Positions 1 to 6,782 of a DNA stretch of 13,288 bases are shown piece by piece (the first letter of the stretch is position 1; every line of letters starts with the position of its first letter). The notes beneath the pieces were generated by a model. That model was not told the origin of the DNA. It searched no databases and saw only the letters and a program-made list of their open reading frames with translations. This stretch comes from Tardiphaga sp. (GTDB lineage: Bacteria; Pseudomonadota; Alphaproteobacteria; Rhizobiales; Xanthobacteraceae), in contig JAQGJY010000434.1 in assembly GCA_028290325.1 (NCBI GenBank), forward strand, positions 1 through 13,288. Direction: 5' to 3'. A program made the translations under genes and the position numbers.

Positions 1-29
1 GGTAGAGCGCGCGCGGCGTTTATCCGGCG

Positions 30-37
30 TTAACCAT
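30..37 (+). promoter_or_regulatory. candidate CtrA half-site (TTAACCAT) upstream of rlpA
   Basis: The octamer TTAACCAT lies in the non-coding stretch ahead of rlpA, about 137 bases before the preferred start codon. This octamer is the half-site form of the CtrA cell-cycle regulator box described in Caulobacter; the full form is TTAA-N7-TTAA, and no second TTAA at that spacing is seen here. RlpA acts in septation, so cell-cycle control would fit. One 8-base match has little weight on its own. Confidence 0.3.
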
Positions 38-174
38 AACGGGCGCCATCGTATTTCAGCCGCCTTTAATCTTTGATATAGTCACATCTTGGTACCGATG
101 TGGGCAGTATCAAGACAAGCGGGCGTCTCTGCGATGACGAGATGTCGCTGATCTACAATCTGGGGCGGGTGGGG

Positions 175-1122
175 ATGCAGTTTTCACAACGAGCCGAATC
201 GGCTGCCCGCGTCATCGCGGCGGCTGGCGCTTGTCTGGTTCTGGCCAACTGCGCCTCGTCCAACAAACTGTCCAGCCGGGTCGACCCGAAATACGGCGTG
301 TCGTCGAGCCCGCGAGTCGTCGGTTTCGGCGAAGCCGTGCCGAAAGGCGGCGGCACCTATCGTGTCGGCAAACCCTATACCGTGGCCGGCCGGGTCTATG
401 TCCCGGAAGAGAACGCGCGCTACCGCGCCGAAGGATTGGCGTCCTGGTACGGTGACGATTTTCACGGCCGGTTGACGGCCAATGGCGAGGTCTTCGACAT
501 GACCTCGCTGACCGCCGCGCATCCGACGATGCCCATTCCGAGCTACGCGCGCGTCACCAATCTCAAGAACGGTAAATCGCTCGTGGTCCGCGTCAACGAT
601 CGCGGGCCGTATCACGGCAATCGCGTCATCGACGTGTCGAACCGCGCGGCGACGCTGCTTGAATTCAAGGATCACGGCATCGCGCAGGTCCGCGTCGAAT
701 ATGTCGGGCGCGCGCCGCTCGAAGGTTCCGATGACCGCCAGCTTGTCGCGACCTTGCGGACCAATGAACCGGCGCCGTCGCCGTCGATGGTGCGCGTCGC
801 GTCCGGCCCGTCCTTCGTGCCCGATCTGCCGCAGGCAAGCCTTCCTCAATCGAACCGGGTCGCGCGCGGCGATGTGCCGACGCCGGAGGGCCGGCCGTAT
901 TCGCTCGGCAATACGTCGGCCGATGTCGCCTCGATCAATGCGACGTCGGAGATGTCGGCCTCGAACCGGCCGCGCAACGGCCGCGCCGCGATGGCGAATT
1001 CGCGTTACGTCGGCTATGAGGCCGAAGCTGACAGCGCGCCGTCGGCGCGCTCGGTTGCGGCTTACATGTCCGGCGATCCGCGCAGCAGCGCCGATGTGCT
1101 CGGCGGTCGCGGGCTCTACTGA
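175..1122 (+). CDS. rlpA: RlpA-type septal ring lytic transglycosylase, lipoprotein
   Basis: RlpA proteins are outer-membrane lipoproteins that cleave peptidoglycan glycan strands, typically the denuded glycans at the septum. The double-psi beta-barrel spans about residues 88-179 (315-residue numbering). It has ASWYG, FHG, TANGE and FD motifs, the TAAH histidine (His116) and the VNDRGPY aspartate (Asp142) that correspond to the catalytic pair. The ATG at 175 puts a basic and hydrophobic signal of 25 residues before a probable lipidated Cys26. In-frame upstream starts at 142 (ATG) and 100 (GTG) would make the signal unusually long, and no start has a convincing Shine-Dalgarno. The lipobox reads LANC, with Asn at -1 where Gly, Ala or Ser is usual. 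The last roughly 135 residues are Ser/Pro/Ala/Asn-rich and contain no recognisable SPOR domain. The TGA stop overlaps the convergent hydrolase gene. Confidence 0.93.
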   Translation: MQFSQRAESAARVIAAAGACLVLANCASSNKLSSRVDPKYGVSSSPRVVGFGEAVPKGGGTYRVGKPYTVAGRVYVPEENARYRAEGLASWYGDDFHGRLTANGEVFDMTSLTAAHPTMPIPSYARVTNLKNGKSLVVRVNDRGPYHGNRVIDVSNRAATLLEFKDHGIAQVRVEYVGRAPLEGSDDRQLVATLRTNEPAPSPSMVRVASGPSFVPDLPQASLPQSNRVARGDVPTPEGRPYSLGNTSADVASINATSEMSASNRPRNGRAAMANSRYVGYEAEADSAPSARSVAAYMSGDPRSSADVLGGRGLY

Positions 1123-2069
1123 GGTCCGTTGTCCTTGAGAAATGCGATCAAAGCCGCGTTCACTTGCGCCGGACGCTCCTGCTGAATCCAGTGACCGGCG
1201 CCGTCGAGGATGATCTTGCCCTTGAGGTTGCTGACGACGCGCTCCATGTCGCCGACGCGCTTCTTGCCGATCAGCCCGGTGATGACGGAATCCTCCGAGC
1301 CCGCGATGAACAAAGAGGGCTGGTGGATCCGCGCGCCTTGCCATGGCGCGGTCAGCTCCCAATTGCGGTCGATATTGCGATACCAGTTCATGCCGCCGCG
1401 AAACCCTGACGCTTTGTAGGTCGCGACGAATTGCGCGAGATCGGCCTCGCTGATCCAGTCGGGCAACGGGCGCTCGATCGCGGGATCGCCGAGAAAGCCA
1501 TGGCCGTGTTCGACGAACAGCGAACGAACCGGACTGGAAAAGCCGCCTGAAAACATCGCGCGCATCGTGAAATCGACGTCGCGCTCGAACTCGGCTTCGG
1601 CGACGCCGGGTTCCTGAAAATACTGCCAGTAGAAATTGCTGATGCCGTCCTTGCGAAGCGTTTCGAGCGGACGCCCCCGACCACGCAACGGCGGCGGCAC
1701 GCTGAGGCCGGCAACGGCGGTGAAGACATCGGGACGAAACATCGCCGCGTGCCATGCTACCGGCGCGCCCCAATCGTGGCCGATGATGACCGCCTGGGTT
1801 TCACCGAGCGCAGCCACCAATGCGACCATATCGCCGACGGTATCGAAAATCGTCGAGGCGGTCGCGTCGTCGGGCGACGTGGTCTGGCCGAAGCCCCGCA
1901 TGTCGGGCGCAACCACGCGGTAGCCGGCAGTGGCGAGCGCTGGAATCTGGTGTCGCCAAGAAAACGACAGTTCCGGCCAGCCGTGGCAGAGAATCACCAG
2001 AGGTCCGCTGCCTTGTTCGCGCAGGAACATGTCGATGCCGTTGGCCGTGATGGTCCGTGTTGTCTGCAT
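1116..2069 (-). CDS. epoxide hydrolase, alpha/beta-hydrolase fold (soluble EH-like)
   Basis: This 317-residue cytoplasmic enzyme probably opens epoxides to diols by way of an ester on an aspartate. The soluble epoxide hydrolase set is complete: oxyanion-hole HGWPE at 29-33, nucleophile Asp99 in GHDWGAP, lid tyrosine Tyr147 in the YWQYFQEPG segment, second lid tyrosine Tyr230 in NWYRN, acid Asp260 in AGSED, and base His293 in GAGHW. An aspartate nucleophile rules out a serine esterase; the two lid tyrosines favour an epoxide hydrolase over a haloalkane or fluoroacetate dehalogenase. The start at 2069 has a good ribosome site (GGGCGGA, about 6 bases upstream); the open frame runs further 5' but that part resembles nothing. 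No signal peptide is seen. The gene lies alone, opposite in direction to rlpA and dac, and its TAG stop lies inside the last codons of rlpA. Natural substrate unknown. Confidence 0.93.
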   Translation of the reverse strand: MQTTRTITANGIDMFLREQGSGPLVILCHGWPELSFSWRHQIPALATAGYRVVAPDMRGFGQTTSPDDATASTIFDTVGDMVALVAALGETQAVIIGHDWGAPVAWHAAMFRPDVFTAVAGLSVPPPLRGRGRPLETLRKDGISNFYWQYFQEPGVAEAEFERDVDFTMRAMFSGGFSSPVRSLFVEHGHGFLGDPAIERPLPDWISEADLAQFVATYKASGFRGGMNWYRNIDRNWELTAPWQGARIHQPSLFIAGSEDSVITGLIGKKRVGDMERVVSNLKGKIILDGAGHWIQQERPAQVNAALIAFLKDNGPQ

Positions 2070-2184
2070 CGACTGTCCGCCCTGTTTTGAGTTTTTGTGG
2101 AGGCTGCCTTCGCGATACGGTAAGGTGCCGGCACGGCCACCGCAATCGCTGCGCTGGCCGGACCGCAATCCCTGGAAGTCCTTG
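2070..2184. promoter_or_regulatory. divergent intergenic region with imperfect direct repeats
   Basis: These 115 bases separate the divergent starts of the epoxide hydrolase and dac, so promoters for both should lie here. The nonamer ACCGCAATC occurs twice in the same orientation, at 2139-2147 and 2162-2170. Each copy is preceded by GGCC (2135-2138 and 2156-2159), giving a 23-base period for the nonamer. On the minus strand one copy supplies TTGCGG, 17 bases ahead of a poor TACCGT hexamer, a weak sigma-70-like candidate for the hydrolase. No convincing promoter for dac was found. The dac ribosome site GGAAG lies at 2174-2178. Confidence 0.35.
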
Positions 2185-3414
2185 ATGTCGCCGCGCCGCA
2201 TTTCGCTTTGTCTTCGTAGCTGTCTGGCGGCGCTGTGCGCGATGAGCCTGGTGCTGACGCCGGCCGCTTTCGCCGCCAACAACAGCGTGCAGGGCGTGAA
2301 GAAGGACGATGCCGGCTACGACACCGACGCGCCGACCGCGATCCTGATCGAGGCCGAAAGCGGCAGCGTGCTGTTCGAGAAGAACGCCGACGAGTTGCGC
2401 GCGCCATCCAGCATGCTCAAGCTGATGACCGTCGAGGTGGTGTTCGATGCGCTGAAGCGCGACGAAATCAAGCTGACCGACCAATACCGGGTCAGCGAGA
2501 ATGCGTGGCGCAAGGGCGGCGCGCCGGCCGGCGCTTCGACGATGTTCGCGGCGTTGAAAAGCACCGTGCCGGTCGAGGATCTGCTGCGCGGCGCGATCAT
2601 ACAGAGCGGCAACGATTCCTGCATGATCCTGGCGGAGGGCCTGGCTGGCAACGAGACCGCCTTCACCGAGCGCATGACCAAGCGCGCGCGCCAACTCGGC
2701 CTGATGCAATCGACCTTTGCCAATTCCAGCGGCCTGCCGGACCCCGGCAACAAGATGACGGTCCGCGAACTTGGCAAGCTCGCGCGGCACATTATCCGGA
2801 CCTATCCGGACAACTACAAACTGTTCAGCGAGCGCGAATTCACCTGGAACAAGATTCGCCAGCAGAACCGCAATCCGCTGCTCGGCACGCTTGACGGCGC
2901 GGACGGTTTGAAGACCGGTTTTACGAAGGAGGGCGGCTACGGCATGGTTGGGTCGGCGGTGCGCGACGGCCTCCGCCTGATCGCCGTCGTCAACGGGCTG
3001 GACGATCCCGACGATCGCGCCTCGGAAACCAAGAAGCTGCTCGAATGGGGCTTCCGCAATTTCGAGACCCGCACACTGTTCGCGGCCCAGCAGCCGGTCG
3101 GCGCGGCGAAGGTGTTCGGCGGCGACAGCGGTTCGGTCGCGGTCGCGAGCCCGGTGCCGGTCAAGGTGATGGTTCAAAAAAACGGATCCGACAAACTGAT
3201 CGCGCGCTTGGTCTATGACGGGCCGGTGCGCGCGCCGGTGCAGAGCGGCCAGCCGGTCGGGCTGGTGCGGGTCTGGCGCGGCAGCAATCTCGCGGTCGAG
3301 ATGCCGGTGGTGGCGGCTGAGACCGTCGGCACCGGATCGACCATGCGCCGCGCGATCGACGGCGCGAGCGAACTGGTGATCGGCGTGCTGCGCGCCGGCG
3401 CGGCCAAACTCTGA
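2185..3414 (+). CDS. D-alanyl-D-alanine carboxypeptidase (PBP5/DacC family, peptidase S11)
   Basis: This penicillin-binding protein trims the terminal D-Ala from peptidoglycan pentapeptides in the periplasm. The three active-site motifs of the serine beta-lactam-binding fold are present in order: SMLK at 76-79 (nucleophile Ser76), SGN at 141-143, and KTG at 243-245. The protein has 409 residues. A Sec signal peptide covers residues 1-30 (basic PRR start, hydrophobic core, cleavage after AFA). The region after about residue 295 fits the PBP5 C-terminal beta domain, and the last 20 or so residues could form the amphipathic membrane anchor of this family. The start at 2185 is chosen because it begins the signal peptide and has GGAAG 6 bases upstream; the longer open frame to 1930 overlaps the hydrolase gene antisense. 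The next gene, tmk, begins 2 bases after the stop. Several paralogues (dacA, dacC, dacF) exist, so no symbol is given. Confidence 0.95.
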   Translation: MSPRRISLCLRSCLAALCAMSLVLTPAAFAANNSVQGVKKDDAGYDTDAPTAILIEAESGSVLFEKNADELRAPSSMLKLMTVEVVFDALKRDEIKLTDQYRVSENAWRKGGAPAGASTMFAALKSTVPVEDLLRGAIIQSGNDSCMILAEGLAGNETAFTERMTKRARQLGLMQSTFANSSGLPDPGNKMTVRELGKLARHIIRTYPDNYKLFSEREFTWNKIRQQNRNPLLGTLDGADGLKTGFTKEGGYGMVGSAVRDGLRLIAVVNGLDDPDDRASETKKLLEWGFRNFETRTLFAAQQPVGAAKVFGGDSGSVAVASPVPVKVMVQKNGSDKLIARLVYDGPVRAPVQSGQPVGLVRVWRGSNLAVEMPVVAAETVGTGSTMRRAIDGASELVIGVLRAGAAKL

Positions 3415-3416
3415 AC

Positions 3417-4070
3417 ATGCCGACGCAAGATCATCCGCGTGGCGTCTTCGTCACCTTCGAGGGCGGCGAGGGCTCGGGCAAATCCACCCAGATCAAACTG
3501 CTCGCGGAGCGGCTGGCGCGCGACGGCCGCGATGTGGTGGTGACGCGCGAGCCCGGCGGCTCACCCGGCGCGGAAATCCTGCGGCATGTGATTTTATCAG
3601 GCGTCGGCAAGTTGCTCGGCGCGGAGGCGGAAACCCTGTTGTTCGCCGCCGCCCGCGACGACCACGTCCGCGCCGTCATCGCGCCGGCGCTGGCGCGCGG
3701 CCAGTGGGTATTGTGCGATCGGTTTTTCGATTCGACCCGCGCCTATCAGGGGCGCGTCGGCGGCGTCGATCGCGCGCTGATGGAGTCATTGCAGCGTGTC
3801 ACGATCGGCGATTTGAAGCCAGACGTGACGTTCATTCTCGACGTTCCCGTCGAGGTCGGGATGCGTCGCGCCACCGCACGACGCGGCGCCGCGGCGCCGG
3901 ATCGGTTCGAGGCGGAGACCATCGCCTTTCATCAGGCTCTGCGCGACGCCTATCAGGCCATCGCCGCCGCCGAGCCCGCGCGTTGCGTGCTGATCGACGC
4001 GGATCGCGACGCCGACACCGTCGCCGCCGCGATCTGGTCGGCCTTGCCGGCACGGCTGACATCGCCATGA
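3417..4070 (+). CDS. tmk: thymidylate kinase (dTMP kinase)
   Basis: It phosphorylates dTMP to dTDP with ATP, an essential cytoplasmic step of dTTP synthesis. The P-loop EGGEGSGKST spans residues 15-24, followed by the REPGG motif at 44-48 and the CDRF-STRAYQG block at 100-112 that binds the nucleotide. An Arg-rich lid around 150-165 carries RRATARRG and ends in DRFE. Arginines in the lid, and not in the P-loop, place it with the bacterial type II enzymes such as that of E. coli. The length of 217 residues is normal. No clear Shine-Dalgarno precedes the ATG, which lies 2 bases after the dac stop, so translational coupling to dac is likely. It is followed 16 bases later by holB, the common tmk-holB pairing that links dTTP supply with the replisome. 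Confidence 0.97.
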   Translation: MPTQDHPRGVFVTFEGGEGSGKSTQIKLLAERLARDGRDVVVTREPGGSPGAEILRHVILSGVGKLLGAEAETLLFAAARDDHVRAVIAPALARGQWVLCDRFFDSTRAYQGRVGGVDRALMESLQRVTIGDLKPDVTFILDVPVEVGMRRATARRGAAAPDRFEAETIAFHQALRDAYQAIAAAEPARCVLIDADRDADTVAAAIWSALPARLTSP

Positions 4071-4086
4071 CCCGAACGGACAAGCC

Positions 4087-5127
4087 ATGAGCCCGCGCCA
4101 GATCGACCCGCAGATCGCCGTGCGGCACCCGCGCGAGACGCCTGAACTGTTCGGCCATCGCGACGCCGAACAGGCGCTGCTGGCCTCGTTCAAAACCGGA
4201 CGCATGCCGCATGCCTGGCTGCTCGGCGGGCCGCAGGGCATCGGCAAGGCGACGTTGGCCTATCGCATGGCGCGTTTCGTGCTGACGCATTCCGATCCGC
4301 AATCGCGGTCCGTGCGTGACGCGGAGACGCTGGATGTCGATCCGCACGACGCGGTGTCGCGCCACGTCGCGACCGGCGCGCATGGCGGGCTGCTGACGCT
4401 GGAGCGCACCGTCAACGACAAGGGCGTGATGCGCGCGACCATCGTCGTCGATCAGACCCGCGAGACCGTGCCGTTCTTCGGTTCGACGGCCGCGATCGAC
4501 GGCTGGCGCGTCTGCATCGTCGACTCGGTCGATGAGTTGAATCCGAATGGCGCCAACGCGCTGTTGAAGATCCTCGAAGAGCCGCCGAAGCGGTCGCTGT
4601 TTTTTCTCGTCAGTCACGCGCCGGCGCGGCTGTTGCCGACCATCCTGTCACGCTGCCGCAAGCTGCCGATGCGCCAGATCTCGTCAGGCGACGTCGTGCA
4701 GGCCATCGCCCATGCGACCGAGACCGATGCCGACGATCCGGCCTTGATCGCGGCGGCGGATGCCGCCGAGGGCAGCGTCTCGCGCGCCTTGAACCTGATG
4801 GGCGGCGACGCCTTGAAGCTGCAGCAACGCACCGCGGCCTTGCTGGCGACGCTGCCGCGGGTCGATCCGCGCCAGTTGCACGCGCTGGGTGATGCTCTTG
4901 GACTGAACGACCGCGTCGCGCTGGCGGCGTTCATCGACAGCGTCGAACGCTGGATCGGCGAGCGGATGCGGGCCGGCGACGCCAACGCCAATCTGCCTCG
5001 GCTTGCGCGGCTGGCGGAGGTATGGGACAAGATCAGCCGCGCCGCGCGCGAGACGGAATCCTACAATCTGGAGCGCAAGCCGCTGGTGTTTTCGGTGTTC
5101 GGGCTGCTCGCCGAGGCAACCGCCTGA
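4087..5127 (+). CDS. holB: DNA polymerase III subunit delta-prime
   Basis: Delta-prime is the stator of the clamp loader that opens the beta sliding clamp onto DNA. The 346-residue product has an AAA+ fold. It has a GPQGIGKA P-loop at 48-55, a Walker B-like IVDSVDEL at 144-151, the family block ANALLKILEEPP at 156-167, and the SRC motif (LSRCRKLP, 187-194) that serves as sensor/arginine finger region. The four-cysteine zinc module that E. coli delta-prime carries after the P-loop is absent; the protein has only two cysteines, in Walker B and SRC. By contrast it keeps an intact P-loop, which E. coli delta-prime has lost. The region after about 200 fits the helical lid and collar domains. It lies 16 bases after tmk. 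Confidence 0.95.
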   Translation: MSPRQIDPQIAVRHPRETPELFGHRDAEQALLASFKTGRMPHAWLLGGPQGIGKATLAYRMARFVLTHSDPQSRSVRDAETLDVDPHDAVSRHVATGAHGGLLTLERTVNDKGVMRATIVVDQTRETVPFFGSTAAIDGWRVCIVDSVDELNPNGANALLKILEEPPKRSLFFLVSHAPARLLPTILSRCRKLPMRQISSGDVVQAIAHATETDADDPALIAAADAAEGSVSRALNLMGGDALKLQQRTAALLATLPRVDPRQLHALGDALGLNDRVALAAFIDSVERWIGERMRAGDANANLPRLARLAEVWDKISRAARETESYNLERKPLVFSVFGLLAEATA

Positions 5128-5208
5128 GGCCATTTTTCGCCGCCAGCCCCCTTTACCGCCAGCACGTCCCGGCGCGCGGCTTTTTCAAGATGAAAGGCCT
5201 TCGCAAAG
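5128..5208 (+). other. holB-metG intergenic gap
   Basis: These 81 bases are the only real gap in the dac-to-MBL run. A CCGGCGCGCGG stretch followed by CTTTTTC (about 5170-5186) could form only a 3-base-pair stem, so I do not call it a terminator. A possible AAAGG ribosome site lies at 5193-5197, 11 bases before the metG ATG. A separate metG promoter is possible but none is recognisable. Confidence 0.4.
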
Positions 5209-6780
5209 ATGGCGAATGCGACCGACGTGTCCCGCGACACTTTTTATATCACGACGGCGATCGTCTACCCGAACGGCTCGCCGCATCTCGGCCATGCCTA
5301 TGAGGCGATCACGACCGATATTCTGGCGCGCTTCCAGCGGCTCGAAGGCAAGGATGTGTTCTTCCTGACCGGCACCGACGAACACGGGCTCAAGATGGTG
5401 CAGACCGCGAAAAAGGAGAATTTGGCGCCGATCGATCTTGCCACCCGCAACGCCGACCGCTTGCGCGAGCTCGATGCCGCGCTCAACATTTCCTACGATC
5501 GCTTCATCCGCACCACGGAGCCGGCGCACCACAAATCGGTGCAGGCGATCTGGCAGCGCATGCAGGCCAATGGCGACATCTACATCGACAGCTATGCCGG
5601 CTGGTATTCGGTGCGCGACGAAGCCTATTACGCCGCGGACGAGACCACGCTCGGCGACGACAAGGTGCGGCGCGGGCCGCAGGGCACGGCGGTCGAATGG
5701 GTCGAGGAGAAGAGCTATTTCTTCAAGCTGTCGGCCTATCAGGACCGGCTGCTGGCGTTTTACGAGCAGCACCCGGATTTCATCGGGCCGGATTCGCGGC
5801 GCAACGAGGTCATCAGCTTCGTCAAAGGCGGGCTGAACGACCTGTCGATCTCGCGCACGACGTTCGACTGGGGCGTCAAGGTACCAGGCGATGAGGATCA
5901 TGTGATGTATGTCTGGGTCGATGCCTTGACCAACTACATCACCGGCGTCGGCTTTCCCGACGAGACCGACAAGAACTGGCGGTTCTGGCCGGCCGACCTG
6001 CACATCATCGGCAAGGACATCATCCGCTTCCACGCGGTGTATTGGCCGGCGTTTCTGATGTCGGCCGGGTTGCCGGTGCAAAAGCGCGTGTTCGCCCACG
6101 GCATGGTGCTGTATCGCGGTGAGAAGATGTCGAAGTCGGAAGGCAACGTCGCCGATCCCTTCGTCATGGCCGAGCAATACGGCGTCGATCAGTTGCGTTA
6201 TTTTCTGGCGCGTGAAGTGCCGTTCGGACAGGACGGCAGCTACAGCCATGAGGCGATCGTGGCGCGGACCAACGCCGACCTGGCCAACGATCTCGGCAAT
6301 CTGGCGCAGCGCTCGCTCAGCATGATCGCCAAGCAATATAATGGTGTGCTGCCGACGCCAGGCGCGTTCAGCGCCAGTGATTCCGCGATCCTCGCGCAGG
6401 CCGACGGCATGATCGCGCAGGCCCGCATCGCGATGACGACGCAGCAGATTCATCTGGCGCTCAGCGCGGTCTGGGCCGTGGTCGCCGAAGCCAACCGCTA
6501 TTTCGCGGGCGAGGCGCCGTGGGCGCTGGCGAAGACCGATCCGGCGCGGCAGGCCACGGTGCTTTACGTGACGGCCGAGGTGATCCGGCAGGTCGCGATC
6601 CTGGCGCAGCCGGCGATGCCGACGGCGTCCGCCAAACTGCTCGACATTCTCGGCATCGCGTCGGACGCGCGGACGTTCGCGCAAGTTGGCGGCAGCGTTC
6701 GCATCGCGCCCGGCGCGCAGCTGCCGCCGCCGGCACCGGTGTTTCCGCGCTATATCGAGCCGACCCAGGCGGCGTCGTAA
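5209..6780 (+). CDS. metG: methionine--tRNA ligase (zinc-less class)
   Basis: It charges tRNA-Met with methionine in the cytoplasm. The class I signatures are clear: HLGH at 26-29 (the HIGH motif), GTDEHG shortly after, and KMSKS at 306-310 followed by EGNVADP. The 523-residue length matches the shorter MetRS form: a Rossmann fold with connective peptide, then an alpha-helical anticodon-binding domain from about residue 340. There is no C-terminal EMAP/OB-fold tRNA-binding extension. The connective peptide lacks the zinc-knuckle cysteines; in fact the whole protein contains no cysteine. This corresponds to the zinc-free MetRS class. It is followed 2 bases later by tatD, the widespread metG-tatD pair. 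Confidence 0.97.
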   Translation: MANATDVSRDTFYITTAIVYPNGSPHLGHAYEAITTDILARFQRLEGKDVFFLTGTDEHGLKMVQTAKKENLAPIDLATRNADRLRELDAALNISYDRFIRTTEPAHHKSVQAIWQRMQANGDIYIDSYAGWYSVRDEAYYAADETTLGDDKVRRGPQGTAVEWVEEKSYFFKLSAYQDRLLAFYEQHPDFIGPDSRRNEVISFVKGGLNDLSISRTTFDWGVKVPGDEDHVMYVWVDALTNYITGVGFPDETDKNWRFWPADLHIIGKDIIRFHAVYWPAFLMSAGLPVQKRVFAHGMVLYRGEKMSKSEGNVADPFVMAEQYGVDQLRYFLAREVPFGQDGSYSHEAIVARTNADLANDLGNLAQRSLSMIAKQYNGVLPTPGAFSASDSAILAQADGMIAQARIAMTTQQIHLALSAVWAVVAEANRYFAGEAPWALAKTDPARQATVLYVTAEVIRQVAILAQPAMPTASAKLLDILGIASDARTFAQVGGSVRIAPGAQLPPPAPVFPRYIEPTQAAS

Positions 6781-6782
6781 AG

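Noticed and set aside
1..60. GGTAGAGCGC at the window start looks like a tRNA D-arm
   Set aside because: No matching anticodon stem follows and no T-arm GTTCGA-type sequence or acceptor end is present in the next 60 bases.
184..1773. Long 529-codon minus-strand open frame across rlpA and the hydrolase
   Set aside because: Arg-rich, low-complexity product with no family motifs; it is a GC-rich antisense/out-of-frame shadow of two clear genes.
1801..3177. 458-codon minus-strand open frame opposite dac
   Set aside because: Antisense to a complete carboxypeptidase gene; the translation has no recognisable domain and shows GC-driven His/Arg/Ala bias.
5170..5186. GC-rich stretch followed by CTTTTTC, possible terminator after holB
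   Set aside because: The best stem is only three base pairs; not enough for an intrinsic terminator.
5185..6684. 499-codon minus-strand open frame opposite metG
   Set aside because: Antisense shadow of metG, without motifs or its own ribosome site.
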